64,000 nt of DNA, taken from the NCBI GenBank assembly GCA_038363925.1, contig JAQQWL010000001.1, forward strand, positions 248,001 to 312,000, read 5' to 3'. Origin of the DNA: Apiospora phragmitis. Its lineage: Eukaryota > Ascomycota > Sordariomycetes > Amphisphaeriales > Apiosporaceae. Positions within the stretch are counted from its first letter, which is position 1. Every line of letters starts with the position of its first letter. A program made the position numbers and the translations under genes. The notes beneath the pieces were generated by a model. It did no database searches. It was not told the DNA's origin and saw only the letters and a list, made by a program, of their open reading frames with translations. This document shows, one piece after another, positions 33,922 through 46,282 of the stretch.

Positions 33922-34859
33922 AGTGCCAGTACGTATGGTCTTCAACCATGAAACAACTCAATTAGGAAGGAAACTGTCCCGGGGGTTTGCTGACGACTAC
34001 GAGCCTCCCAGTGGGGAAAGGGCTCGAAGGGAAGGAGGATGCGAAACGTGGACTTGGTGTGCCAAGGAGAACATCGAACATGTCAAGAATGCATTGTCTG
34101 CTACAACAGTTACGCTTATCGGGCTCATACTACGGCTTCCATAAAAATTTGCGTTCAACGTCTAAGCACGGAAGGGACGACGTTCTCAGGGGCAGGGTCA
34201 AGTGCAGGTGCAAGGAACAGCCGAATGCGGCTTCCCTTATGGGTTTCTGGGCATGGCCACTTCCTCAACGAGACGGTATATATAAATTGAGCCCATCAAT
34301 CTTTTTGAGTGCCCTATGTACATTGGGGTAGACAGAAAGGTAAGATATGTGTAGAATGTCCAGTCATATGGCTTCAATACGGGGTTGGTGTGTCGGTACG
34401 CAGATGTAGGCATATCATATATCTTGCTACTTGTAGAAATATGATACCCTGCTTCAGCACCGAGTCCCCACATGCAATTACCTGTACACAGTAACTTTTG
34501 GTCAGGCATGTTCTGCAACGTTAGAAGCAGCTATCGCAATACCAGCTTTGGTCATCAAGAATCAATTCTCGAGGTAAATCGAGCCATAGAACTACTTCCT
34601 AACGATATCCGGCGCCGCTTTTGGGCCAATTATTGTCTGTCTCAAAACTTCGTTCCCAGAATCGACCCTGTGTGTTGAAAAACATCCAGCTCTAAAGCTT
34701 GCGATTCAAACCCAACGCAATCCGCCTGTCCCGGTTCCTCCTATGTGACAAACGCACCACCGCCCATATCCTGTGACATCGTCTCCAACGACACCACACT
34801 CAGTACCGTCGTTTACCCTGAGACCACCAGAGCCACTTTGGCCAACGAGAGCGGCGGCT
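33922..34859. other. Intergenic, between unknown gene and aldo-keto reductase
   Basis: 0.94 kb. TATATATAAA at about 34278-34287 (its reverse complement could serve the minus-strand unknown gene). From about 34707 a 58-codon open stretch runs on the + strand into the end of the aldo-keto reductase; it has no known domain. No gene called. Confidence 0.45.
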
Positions 34860-36344
34860 CTACTCGCCTCTCTGGGCGGGCGTGATGGCCTGTCGAGATT
34901 TCGTTAGCTTAAACTCTTCTCCCATTTCTCAATCGTATACCAATTCATGGGCAAAGACGTACCTTCTGGGGCGGGACATAGTCAAAGGTACCACCCATGT
35001 TGAGCAGCCAGACTTCACCCGGGTTCTGGGGGGTCTTGTTGCTCCAGAGGAAGCTGTTGGGGAAGCCATGCTCGAACGGGACCGCCTTCTCGATCTCCTC
35101 GATGTCCTGTTCGGACAGCGCCAGGGTCAAGGCCTCGATGTTGCCCTTCAGATGCTCGATGGTCCTACCGCCGACGATGGGGAACACATTGGGCGTCTTG
35201 GCCATGACGTAGGCCTGGGCAACCGAGGTGATGATGGTGTTCTTGCGCTTGGCCACGGCCTCGAGGGACTGGCTGACCTTGATGTCCTTCTCGGAGATTT
35301 CGGCGGCGCGGCCGTCGGCGCCCTGCTTGCGCGCCTCGCGCTGCTGCTCCGACTTGAACTTGCCGCCGCCCAGCGCGCCCCAGGGGGCCAGGCCCATGCC
35401 CTCCTCGCGGCACATGGGAATGATCTCGCGCTCAAAGTCGCGGTTGGCCGCCGACCACTGGCCCTGGTAGACGCTGAACTGGCGCAGGCCGTGGTCCCGG
35501 GCGTACTGGTTCGCCTTGGAGACGACCCAGGCGGGGCTGTCGCTGATGCCCAGGTACAAGACCTTGCCCTGCGACACGAGCGTGTTCAAGGCCTGCATCA
35601 GCTCGGGGATCGAGGGTGCTGTAGTCCCACCAGTGAACGTAGAGCTACATCATCCGCCCATGTTAGTATTCTGATGGCATGTAACTTTTTTGGTGAGTCG
35701 AGACTGTAGGAAAACTTACAAGGTCGATGTAGTCAGTCTGGAGCTTGCGCAAGCTGGCATTGACCGAAGTGTGCAGACTCTTGGTGCCATTACCGGTGAA
35801 GTTGGCCATGATCTCGCTATCGCCACGACCAGCTCGGAAGCAGGTGGTGTACTTGGTGGCGATGACCATCTGGTCTCGGACTCCACGCTTCTTCATCCAC
35901 TCGCCAATCCATGTCTCGGATTCCTCAGCCTGATAGTTGTTGGCAGTGTCGATGAAGTTTCCGCCCTGTTGAAAAAAGAAATCCACTGTTATGAAACAAC
36001 ATGTCAGCATTCGTAAGAACGAGTGATTATATTACCTCGATCCCATGATGGCAGCAGGGTAGTAGACAGTGTAGGTCATCTTATCAGGCCACCTGAATGG
36101 AAGATCGCACCCCTTGATCCCATGGAGTACGAGGCGCCAGTTCCAAGGACACTACGAAAGAAATACTTACAGATCTGCTCAACCGTCTGCTTGTCGCAAG
36201 CGCCCATGAACTCCTTCCAGGCATCGCCAAAGTTCATAGCCCCCAGACACAGGGGGCTGACTCGGACCGAGGCAGTGGGCGAAAGTAGGCGGTAGCGAGC
36301 CAAAGGGCTCTTGGCGGAGGAGCCATGGGTAGAGGAGGTGCCAT
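34860..36344 (-). CDS. Aldo-keto reductase (aryl-alcohol dehydrogenase / norsolorinic acid reductase type)
   Basis: NADPH-dependent reductase of the AKR group that contains yeast AAD proteins and fungal NorA; substrate unknown. Exons are 36344-36171, 35985-35720, 35644-34963 and 34889-34860. The last exon adds only nine residues (AITPAQRGE) after the PPQK typical of the C-terminus. Motifs: RVSPLCLGAMNFGDAWKEFM, GGNFIDTANNYQAEESETW (catalytic Asp, Tyr), VIATKYTT (Lys), YIDLLYVHWWDYST (His), GKVLYLGISDSPAWVVSKAN, VFPIVGGRTIEHLKGNIEAL (cofactor). Two frame breaks: near 36311 (missing base, before KSPLARYRLL) and GGG 35614-35616 (extra). They cancel to 384 codons, 383 residues. No other secondary-metabolism gene adjoins it. 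Confidence 0.92.
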
Positions 36345-37501
36345 GATTGCAGGTAGGGATATTGGTCAAGAAAGACTGGAAGCGACCGTCCAGTGGAAAG
36401 AATGTAGCTAGTAGGTGATTCTAGCAACAGAGGGTATTTGCCGTTAACCAGCAAAAGTTCCAAGCTCTGTGTGACTGCCTAGGTAGTAGTTAGCACGTCG
36501 AACCGATCCTGGTTAAAGAGGAAAGGAGCAGGCGAGTGAGCTTGATTTGGTGCCTCTCGAGGACGTTGCATGATACATGTATGGTGTTGCTGATCATTTC
36601 ACTCACCTCTTTTCTTAGGTTATGCGATTATACTACCGTACAATCGTCCGCCAAGACATTCGACTAATAAGCTGAAGTTTTCGGGTGTGTATATTATGTA
36701 AGGTATGTTATGATGTGGTTAATTTCAAGAGCATGCACAATATTGAATGTCGATTGTCAGATGATGGGGGATTCAAGTCTTTTATAGGAATAATCCTCCA
36801 CCCCAGACGTCAAAAGAAGGAATGCCACGCAAAGACCCTCGCGCTCTTCCATTTTATCCGAATGCTGACAACGGGGACTATGGGGTAACACCCTCGTTCC
36901 TCAAGGTTTCTTCAAGGCTGGCCCCGTCCGCACATCCCGCTTCCCGCGCTCCTCACTACTGTATACGGAAGATGGATACGACGTAAGTATGCAGGCAGGC
37001 AAAAGGGTTTGATCGACCAAGTATAGAGCGTGCCTATGATCTCATCGGCATTAGGAAATAATGAATTCCGGAGAGGAGATAAAGACGGAGCCCGAGCCTA
37101 ATTATTGGTTCAACGCCAAATACTGGTGGCATCACTGATTAATAATATGTATGAGTATATTGATCTCATTGATGCCCAGAAGCAAAGAGGGGGGACAATA
37201 AAGGGTCTCGGGCATTGAGGTGCTAAGTCCGAACTATGCACATAGGTATCCTGTAGCGCCATCAATTCCCTCCGGTAGGAGCAAAGTGCGAGCCAGGGCG
37301 GGGTTAAAGGAGACGAAAAGGCCCCATTGGGGGCAGTTGAACGACTTGACTGTGATTACGGATGGCAACTATGGCCTGTACGGATTTGTCTCTATACAAG
37401 GACACTACAATATGATCTAGCTGGACCAGGAACGTAACAGTATACATGCATGCATATCATCGTCTCTTTTAATAACTACATGTTGGTACATGAGCACATC
37501 G
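36345..37501. other. Intergenic, upstream of aldo-keto reductase and downstream of MDV1
   Basis: 1.16 kb. No gene, RNA or clear repeat seen; AT-richer than the flanking coding regions. Confidence 0.5.
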
Positions 37502-39652
37502 CTAGCAGGTCCACACGCCGACAATGCCATCCTGGCGTCCTTCGACCATGTACCCATCCTGGATGCGCACATGCTCGACGATGGCCGGCGTCTTGTTCTC
37601 CTCTGCTTGCGTGATGCCAGCGCCGCACTCCCACTGCCGGGATTCAAGCTTGTCGTATACCTTGACAACGTCCTCCTGGGCGGCGCACACAATGCGTCTG
37701 TCGTCAAAATTCATGCTTGTGACGGGGTGGTCATAGGCATAAGCGTCGAAGATGGAGCCGGTCCGGAGGTCCCATATCTGTATTCACGTCAGCAAATGTC
37801 TTGAACAAACCCAATTGGCATAAGGGGCAGGTTCCCAACTTACCCGAACACTACGGTCCAGACTACCGGTAACCAGGTGCATATCATCAAACTGAAGGCA
37901 GGTTACTGGTCCAGTATGGCCGACTAAACTCCGGTGTACTTGGCCACTCCGTAAATCCCATAGTCTCACCATACCATCAGCAGTTCCACAGGCAAGAGCA
38001 GTCTCAAAGACCTGGATGGCGCCCACGAAATCGGCAGATGCCGAACTCGACCTGCTCGTTGACCTCCAGCTACCATCGCCGGAGCCCAAGGATTGCGAGG
38101 CCTGCGCAGCCGCCCACATAACATCTAAAGTCTGAACGCATCGGCCCTTATTGAGATCCCAGTGGCGCAGCGTCTTGTCGGCAGAGCCTGACACGAGCAC
38201 GTCTCCGCGGAAATGAAGAGCTGTGACTTCGTCGACGTGCGATTCCAGGGAGTACAATGGGCAGTCAGCCATGCTCCCTGCTGGTGGATCCACAGGTTGG
38301 TCGTCCTTATTCTCGAATGCAAGGCCGTCTTCGTCTTCTTCGTAGGTTCCTTGAGGGTCGTAATGCGCCTTGCTAAGATCCCATAACCGAATGGTCGCGT
38401 CCCTGCCTCCGGTTGCCAGGATATTGTCCTCGACCTGGAGCGCTCGGACGGACGCAGTGTGTCCCTCGAGTAATCCAATACACCGTCCAGCATTGAGGTC
38501 CCAAACCTTGACCTGGTCATCCATAGCCGAGGTAACCATTGTACCAAAGGGCATGTCGAAATCGAGTCCCGTAATTTGGTCTGTGTGGGCCTTGATCTCA
38601 CGAATTGCCGTGCCCGGCTCAAAATGTTCATGCAAAATGGGCATTGACTTTCGTCGAATAGTCTTGTGCCTCTTGGGCCGTGCAGGCGTGCTGTTCGCGG
38701 AGGGGATCTTCTCGTAGACAGACTTGGACATGAATTCGTCCGCATCCTCGTCCGTGACCATGTCATCCTCGTCATCCTTGGTAGGCGTCAATTCTGCCGC
38801 TATGGACTCGGCCTCGTCGACCAACATTTGCGCGTCCTCGATGTGGCCCTCCATATCGATAACTGCGTTTGTTAGCAAAACCTTCACTGTAAAGAGAGAC
38901 ATGGGGAAGCCTACTATCGTGTTCAAGTAAGGCTTCCTCTTGCTCCAGCCCTGCTAACCGGTCCAGGATGATTTTGCGCATGCCCGCAAGGTTAGCAATC
39001 TTGTTATCGATCTCGCGAATCTCACTGCTGGCCATATTCTTGCGGACTCCGAGCATCTCCAGTTCGTGTAGGAACGAGGCCCTCTCCTTCTTGAGCTTGT
39101 GCAGGTGTTGCGGGCTGTCAGGCGCATGCGGCTGCTCCTCAATCATCTTGCGGCCCCTAGAGACCCTCCTCCTATGCCTCTTGCCATCCTCGGACAGCTC
39201 CGGGAAGCTTGCCTGGAATCCTTGGAATAGTGAATAGTTGTTGTCATCGTCCGGGATGTTTTGCAATAAGTCGTCGGAAAGGTAGGAGAGGGCGCGAGAC
39301 TGGATCTCCGTGGTAGAGAGTTTGGAGCGCACCAGGTCGGTCGGAGTGGTCTTGGCCATGGAGAACATACTCCGTTGGATCCCGGGTCTCTTCATTTGCT
39401 TGTGTACCTCGGCCATGGCGCTTTGATAGTGGCTGCCATTGGAGGCATCAGTCGATAAGGGCCCAACCAAGTGGCCAGCAGTAGTAGTAATTTTTTCGGG
39501 TAAATGTTTCTATTCCTCGAGTCTGGGACTGCAATTAGCTGGGTATCCAGAGTGAGCGTCATGGACTGCACGCGAGCAATTACCGAGAGGATTGAGCCGT
39601 CACCCATGGAGGCTTCATCACGAAAAGCATTGTCGAAATCTTTATCATCCAT
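37502..39652 (-). CDS. MDV1: Mitochondrial division WD40 adaptor Mdv1/Caf4-type
   Basis: Peripheral outer-membrane adaptor linking Fis1 to the dynamin Dnm1 in mitochondrial fission. Exons are 39652-39584, 39528-38915, 38862-37844 and 37777-37502. The N-terminal part reads [57 protein letters not shown] and [20 protein letters not shown], characteristic of filamentous-fungal Mdv1. A coiled coil follows ([19 protein letters not shown] to [19 protein letters not shown]), then a WD40 propeller with [73 protein letters not shown] and [18 protein letters not shown]. One frame break is at the six-base run 39491-39496 (extra base), between ETFTRK and ITTTAG. The corrected length is 659 codons. The start ATG at 39652 is my choice; the frame stays open to 39781. 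Confidence 0.92.
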
Positions 39653-40692
39653 ACGACAGCGAAGACTGAGCCGATACTTGAACGGGTTGACAAGTAACAG
39701 GACAGTCGCTGATGAGGGCTGTTGGGCAATCGAAAAAGCTTGGAGAGGATTGAGCTCAAAAACACACGGAACACTTATCACGATAATAATTTGATGGAGC
39801 CACGAAAAGAAGGCATAGTCGTCTGGGAATAGAGCTCTCTAGCTGGACTGGGGTGGCCACTGGCATCAGATGGCTCGTGCAGCCTAAAATAATCGATCCA
39901 ATGCGCTAAAAATACAAGGCTATTGCTAGACGGCCACTTCACCATAATTGGGGAGCTCCTGCAAGCTTGCGACATTTCGCTTGCTGAACGTGCGTGCCCT
40001 GCCGTCATTCGTCATTGGGCTTTGTGCCATTGGGGCTCTGGAAAGCCGGACATCGGACTGAACTGAACCAATCGCTTTGGTTATGCGAATAACACGAACA
40101 GAACACTTGACAGTGTGCAATCCACAGCCAGCATCTTGAGATATTGATTCTTTCGTAGAGAGGTCAGAGGACTGACTGCCTACGGTATGTGGTGGGCTAT
40201 ATGTGGTGATTTGGCCAGATATTATTAGTCGTCAGTAAGCAGATAGGTAAGGTTTTCGTGAGAAATCACAAGCTTCTTATTTAATGTTCAATGGTCTGGT
40301 CTGTAAGCCTTCTTATGTTGGCCCAATAAATATGTAACTACCTACATATGTAGACTTATACTTCCAATTGACCAAGACCATTGGATAAAGGTGGAGAAAA
40401 GGATAAGAAACTCAGAGAGGGATGTCGATCGCATAAGCAATTTGTACTTGCACGTAACTGTTGTATGGCATACCTAACAATTGAAGCTGGTTGGTCATAT
40501 CGCATTATGCCGTAGCAGAGGATCATGTTTGCTTGACTTGACTCAGCTTATCCCCGGTGGACGCCGGCTCGGAGCCAGAGGCTTTACACAAAAACAACGA
40601 GGAAACTTTGCACACCATCAGACGAGGCAAACCCTCTCTTACCGTGCCACTGCAACTCAGTTTCGTGCTTCGCTTCAGAATCGCTACGCACC
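39653..40692. other. Divergent promoter region, MDV1 / chorismate mutase
   Basis: 1.04 kb between two divergent start codons. No gene recognised. The sequence TACCTACATATGTAGA near 40340 is partly palindromic but short. Confidence 0.5.
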
Positions 40693-41604
40693 ATGGATAC
40701 CGTAGTGGATCTGCCCGACCCCTCCAAGGCGTTGGACCTGGCAGTCATCCGCTTCCAGCTTATGTGCGTACATCTATCTCCAAGCTCGCCGGATCTGGAC
40801 GAGCAACCAGCAAACGCATATTATTGAGCTAACGTTTGGCGACCTACCGCACCATGCAGTCGCCTGGAGGACACCATCATCTTCCACCTGATTGAGCGGG
40901 TGCAGTTCCCCTTGAACCGCACCATCTACGAGCCGGGCGCGATCCCGATCGGCCAAAACGAGCACGACAACGACGACCTCAGCTTCATGGACTGGTACCT
41001 GAAGGAGCAGGAGCGGCTGCAGTCACTGATCCGCCGCTACGAGGCGCCCGACGAGTACCCCTTCTTCCCGGCCGCGCTCCAGAAGCCGCTGCTGAAGCCG
41101 ATCGACTACCCCAAGATCCTGCACCCCAACACCGTCAACGCCAACGCCGAGATCAAGCGCTTCTACATCGAGGAGTTCCTGCCCGGCGTCTGCGCCCACC
41201 GCACCGAGCGCGGCGAGGCCGCCGAGGAACTACGGGTCCACGGCCACGGCCGACATCGCCTGCCTCCAGGCCATCTCGCGCCGCATCCACTACGGCAAGT
41301 TCGTCGCCGAGTCCAAGTTCCAGTCCGACCCGGACCTCTACACCCGCCTCATCCAGGTCGGCGACCGTGACGGCATCGGCGAGTCCATCACCAACGCCGC
41401 CGTCGAGCAGCAGGTCCTGGAGCGGCTCGGGAAAAGGCACAGGCTTACGGTACCGACCCCTCTGCTTCAGACAAGGGTACCGGCGGCGATCCCCTTACCA
41501 AGATCAATGTCGATGCGGTAGTGTCTATGTACAAAGACTTCGTTATCCCTCTGACCAAAGTGGTCGAGGTGGATTACTTGATGCAACGTTTAGAGCAAAA
41601 GTGA
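40693..41604 (+). CDS. ARO7: Chorismate mutase
   Basis: Converts chorismate to prephenate, the branch point to Phe and Tyr. All-helical fungal (AroQ) type, allosterically controlled by Trp and Tyr in yeast. Exons 40693-40763 and 40860-41604, with a splice inside the Ile codon of [20 protein letters not shown]. Further motifs: [92 protein letters not shown], and the C-terminal [14 protein letters not shown] then TGA. Two frame breaks: near GG 41226-41227 (extra base, EAAENYGST) and GGG 41429-41431 (missing base, RLGEKAQAYG). They cancel to 272 codons (271 residues), close to the yeast enzyme's 256. Confidence 0.95.
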
Positions 41605-41841
41605 GCGTGGGTGCCCTGGCCACTGCAAGTCCTCAGTAGAAAGAGAAAGGGCTTTTCTATGTTACAAAACCTGTGAGACAGGCTTAGGCAGATTATAAGG
41701 GATGGTGAATAAGGATCAAACCAGCAGAGCTTGCATAGACTACTGAGTGTGATGGAAATGAATAGGCACCACTTTTGGGAGAGAAATAAATGAATAAAAA
41801 CTGGTTTCATAACGTCTTAAATTTTATGGGTATCTATCTTC

Positions 41842-42781
41842 TCACGACGGCCGGTTGATGTAGTCGCCAACAGCCTTCACCGCGTCGGCGAATTTGCTAG
41901 CCTCGATCAAGATCATATGCCCGCTTGGCATGACGCCCATCTCCTGGAAGGCGCGCTTGCTGTCGGCGGCCGACGCGTCGTTGTTGGTGAAGGCGTAGGT
42001 GCCGTGGGCTGCGGCGTACTTGTGCAGCACCTCGTCCTCGGGATGGAAGTATAAGGTGGCCGGCTCCTGCTTGCCCTTCTTCTTCTTGCGCTCCTCGACG
42101 TCGAGCGTCGACTCGACCTCCTGGTACGTCTTGGACAGCACGAGGTAGTGGCTGAACTCGTAGGGCTCCTTGTCCTCAACGGCGGCCTCGATCTCGTCGA
42201 CCAGCATGCTGTACATGGGCGGCGCGATCTCGGACGGCATGTTGATGAGCCGCTCCGAGAGCACGAGACCGACGTGCTTGTCCGCCGAGGCCAGCAGGCC
42301 TGGTAACACCGCGGACAGAGACGGCGTGGCCTTGGCCTTGTCTGAGAGGTAGCTGATGAGGTCCGCCATGGGCTTCTTCTGGCGGTGCTCGTGCAGGTTG
42401 AGCGCCGTCATCATGGCATATGGGTCGGCCCCCTCCCCGTCCGTCTTGACCGTGGAGCCAATGGTGGGCTGTGAGAGGATCAAGTCTGCCAGGCCGGAGA
42501 TATCGAACAAAGCGGCGTCCACATCGAGCAACTGGCGCAGCAGCGCTTTGCTGCCGTGAAAATCAATGTCGGCATTGAAGTTGAACCATTCGAAGTCAAC
42601 ATTGACAATATCAAAGTCCTGCAGAATTAGTTAGTATGGAGGGGTTGTTTGAGCGCCGCCGCCTAGGTATGCGTTGAAAGATAAAAAGACTTGCCTCGTC
42701 ATCCGAGCTCTCACCATCCTCCACCATCTTATCTGGATCAGCAGTTGTGCCGTCGGCTTCTCTCGCTCTCTTCTTGGCCAT
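41842..42781 (-). CDS. BCP1: Bcp1/BCCIP family nuclear export and ribosome biogenesis factor
   Basis: Yeast Bcp1 acts in nuclear export of Mss4 and as a chaperone of ribosomal protein uL14 (Rpl23). Exon 1 is 42781-42695: [11 protein letters not shown] then an acidic stretch [11 protein letters not shown]. Exon 2 is 42618-41842: [116 protein letters not shown]. 864 nt, 287 residues, no frame break. The intron 42694-42619 begins GCAAGT instead of GT and has a CTAACTAAT branch region and CTGCAG acceptor. No GT donor nearby keeps DDE joined to DFDIVNVDF, so it is a GC-AG intron. Convergent with chorismate mutase, 237 bp between stops. Confidence 0.94.
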
Positions 42782-45010
42782 CTTGACTGATATGTAGATT
42801 TGGTTTATGACTTGAAATTCGCTGCTGTTCGGTACCGAGGCGCGCTCATCTCCCAAAAACCATTGCTGCTCGGTGAGTGAAGAACTTTTGAAAGATTGGA
42901 TTGCCCCTCGCTAAGCCTATCGCGGAATAGCTCGGAATCGATAAGCCTGCCAAGTCCCACCCCGCAATCCAGCTGCTGGCGTGGGGCTCCAATGTCTCTC
43001 TTAATGAACGCCCCGGATCGAAATCAAAAGCCATTCAGGGGAAGGTAGAATCAGGGGCACTGAGAAGCTAAGGTTAGTGATATTCATGAGTCGATAGGAC
43101 TGGTTACCTAGGTATGATGACGCGTAACTACGTACGTACATAGACAGTTATTTTCTTGTACGCCCCAAGACCCCAAGTACGCTGGACAGTGAGATGCGCC
43201 TTGTGGAAACACTCCGATCTGCAGTATTGATAGAGTAAACCCACAGAATGAGCCTCCAAGTGATCTGGAGCAGTCAGTTCCATTGATGATTTATAACAAT
43301 AGATTAACTGTCAGCGGAATACCTATCATTGCCATGGCTGGCAATGATTGGGATCGTTTACGGACCGCGATACCTCCAACATAGAAGCATCCAAAGGCGC
43401 GAAGCGGCGGAATGTTGCTGCTAGTCGCTCTAGATTATGGCAAGCTACACACTAAATGTGTTTTGTATGGATGGAGTGGACAATAGTATACCTCAAACGG
43501 AGGAGTATACATCGTAGTACATCAACCGCTTATGCGTACCGATCCCATTCCCATGCAGAACACCCGGTCCGCTCTGCCATATATAACAAGGCACACCATG
43601 CACCAACAGAAATCAGGGCTAGGTTGCCTGGCTGAAGTCGATAGCTCGCGATCACTCGTGCCATCCTGTTTATCAAGCGCGAGATATACAGTTCACCTGG
43701 AGTTTATACTTCTCAACGGCCCGCATACGATTAGGATTTAGATATCTGGGCCCCTTAAAAACTGTATAGTTGGACCTTCAAAACTGCTGTTGGGCACCAT
43801 TCCCTCGCAAGAGAAACGTATTGGGTTCGAGGCCCCCCAGACAAATAAAAGTCGACGCCGAGACAGGAAGGGATGGTGGTGGCAGGTGTGGTAACAGTTG
43901 CAACACCTCCGTCTGCAAGGAACTGACGACGATCGCGCCATCGGCTCAGCCTCTATGAATTGGTGAAGCTTCTGGCCATGCCGCATAGCCGAAGGGCAAG
44001 GCAAAACTTGGCAATGGCGATAGATGTGCACATAGAGCAAACAGGGTCAGGCATGGAATGTCCAGAGAACCAATCCCATGATCCAAGTTCTGCCCCCATC
44101 GTTGAATGGCGCGCCATTCAGGACTGCAGCTCCTCCACCTCCCCTTAGGAGATCGGGAGATACAGACCACTTTCTATTTGTTTGTGTCACTATTAATAGA
44201 GCTTGCCCTCCCCCGGGGACGGAAAATTTTTCCATTAGCGAGTGAGGTGTGAGGGTTTAGGAAGGGAAACCGTGGAGAAGCACGAAGCTTATATTGGAAA
44301 GGCACGCGGCAACCAGTAGGAGGGTATCATGACATCAGGGGTAAGTTCAGCCTGTATGCCATCAAATCCGGGGAAGCCCTGCAAGCGAATCGAAAATCGC
44401 ATGTCGCTTACCTACATGCAAGTTACCCCCTTTCCTGTCCCCGCGGCTGCATGAGGCGTGACTCGATGTGATGCATTTCTTCTACTGGCACCATTGGCAC
44501 TTGGGAAATATGAATTGAACACCCGACTCAAAGCTCGAGTGGGGTAAAACTTATTATTCAGTAAACATAAGTAGGTACTAATGGGTATTGTGGTTGCAGT
44601 AAGCAGCATAAACAACAAAACATATGAGGATCTCCGGAACTTCCAGCGCCCCATCCAAGGGCAAAGCAGCAAACACCAATTTTCCACCAAACGCACCAAG
44701 GAAAATTGGCTCAGAATGAACTCCATGTCCCTCACCCATCCATCCACCCATATACATATCCCCCTTTTACCCGATGACTCCACTTTGTAAAGCCAGGCAA
44801 TGCGTTGTTTGCCTGGCATCCAGGCAGAGGGAGGATACGACGGTCCTCCCAAATTAACAAATACTGAAAAAAGAAAGGCCTAGGGATGGATCCAGACCAT
44901 GAACCGAACCAATACGCCATACACCCAAGTCGCTATGCATTAGGACTACCCAATCAGGTAGTCGGAAATCACTTTTCATCTCCCTCCAGCAGACATTATA
45001 ATGTGACCGC
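42782..45010. other. Intergenic, 2.2 kb
   Basis: Upstream of BCP1 and downstream of the cyclin gene (both -). The longest open frame, 44412-44852 (-, 146 codons), contains a hydrophobic stretch but no recognisable domain or splice support. No gene called. Confidence 0.45.
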
Positions 45011-46033
45011 TCAAGACCGGGGAGTCGCACCCGGCGGGAAACGCAAGTAATCGTGAGGTACCGGAGGCGACTTGCTGAAAGCTTCGCGCGTCGCAAGGTC
45101 TAGACCCTCTGCTGTCTGGGAACCCGGTGTGCGCACCTCGGACTTTGGTGTGTCGGCAGGCGTGGGCTGGAGACCCAGGCCGATGACGGCCTGGCCTGAG
45201 CTCATGGGCCTCGAAGAGTTGATGTAGAGCTCGTACTCCCTGGCTTCCATGGCCAGCTCGCTTGTCTCGTCGAGGAGCTCGCGGCGGGCGAGCTCAATGT
45301 CATGCCGCGCCTGCTTGATGTACTGGTCGTCCAATAACGGGATGATGCGGTACTCCAGGGCCTCCATGATGCAGCGTTCCGTGACGTTGATTTGCTCGCA
45401 CGTCCACATATCGCGGCCCCACTCGCTGGCGTAGTAGGAGGTGGGCTCATGTAGGTCCTCGATGAATTTGTTGGCTATTATTAGGGCGGCCAGCACGTTA
45501 ACCTCGGGGAAGACGGCATCGACGTGGGCTGGCGGCTGAATTGGGCCCGAGGGGAACGTGTGCCGCTTCGATGCCGGGGCTGTCTGACGTGACCGGGGGT
45601 ACGACATCCGCCAAGTATTGCGGTACCGTCGAGGGAGGGCGTCCAGTATACAGGTCGCCAGGGCAATGGCATCCATGGGCAGCATGGCGTGCGTGAGCAT
45701 CATGTGCACGACTGCTACCGAGGGTGATTCCAGGGCAAGTCCCGGCGGAAGCATCCTTGTCAGATGAATTGCCGGAGCTAGAGAGCAGAAGGGCTGGTCA
45801 GTCGTCCGAGTCTCCGAGACGGTAGTAGCGAGGCGTGTTGAATTACCTAGAAGATCTGAGTTGAGTACCTCGGCCTCACCAGGCACGATGCGAGGACTTT
45901 GTGTCGCGGAAGAGTTCTGGGAGGAGAGCGGCGGAGTAGGTAGGTTGGATAGAGGCTTATAAAAGGTCCTGAAGTATGCCTCGTCGAACTCGAAGTCATC
46001 GTCGACGACGGAGAAGCTCTTGTTGTGGCCCAT
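45011..46033 (-). CDS. Cyclin-domain protein, Pho80/Pcl-like
   Basis: Regulatory subunit for a cyclin-dependent kinase, most like the Pho80/Pcl group. Start MGHNKSFSVVDDDFEFDEAY. Exon 1 is 46033-45847, intron 45846-45778 (GTAATT...TCTAG, 69 bp), exon 2 is 45777-45011; 954 nt, 317 residues. The intron is a multiple of three with no stop, so a translation without splicing also stays open. Cyclin-box pattern: MLTHAMLPMDAIALATCILD, VNVLAALIIANKFIEDLHEP, YYASEWGRDMWTCEQINVTE, RCIMEALEYRIIPLLDDQYI. The C-terminus is Pro/Thr-rich (PTPADTPKSEVRTPGSQTAE) with several possible TP phosphorylation sites, which may control stability (inference). A minus-strand TATATAAG is at 46275-46282. No frame break. 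Confidence 0.85.
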   Translation of the reverse strand: MGHNKSFSVVDDDFEFDEAYFRTFYKPLSNLPTPPLSSQNSSATQSPRIVPGEAEVLNSDLLGNSTRLATTVSETRTTDQPFCSLAPAIHLTRMLPPGLALESPSVAVVHMMLTHAMLPMDAIALATCILDALPRRYRNTWRMSYPRSRQTAPASKRHTFPSGPIQPPAHVDAVFPEVNVLAALIIANKFIEDLHEPTSYYASEWGRDMWTCEQINVTERCIMEALEYRIIPLLDDQYIKQARHDIELARRELLDETSELAMEAREYELYINSSRPMSSGQAVIGLGLQPTPADTPKSEVRTPGSQTAEGLDLATREAFSKSPPVPHDYLRFPPGATPRS

Positions 46034-46274
46034 TGTGAGACGGGTGGAAGTGTTGCTGTAGATGGGTGTGGATGGACGAGGCTCTCATCAATCAATACAC
46101 TCGAATACTGCACTAGATATGGCAGTGGCTTCTCCTCATACTCTAATTGAGGGCAAGAGCAGAGGGGATATTTAGGTGGGCAGCTACTGGGGAGAGATTG
46201 CTAACACCAGTGATGTGGATGAGTTGGAACTGTAACGAGTTGCGATTGTGATGATGAAGGTCGAGAGAGCTCTA

Positions 46275-46282
46275 CTTATATA
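46275..46282 (-). promoter_or_regulatory. TATA box of the cyclin gene
   Basis: Minus strand reads TATATAAG, about 240 bp upstream of the ATG at 46033. Inferred. Confidence 0.35.

Noticed and set aside
34707..34887. Open plus-strand stretch of about 58 codons ending over the last exon of the aldo-keto reductase
   Set aside because: No start or splice support and no domain; probably chance.
43820..43840. GGTTCGA-like motif as a tRNA B box
   Set aside because: No matching A box or cloverleaf around it; the same was true of similar motifs near 36497 and 57118.
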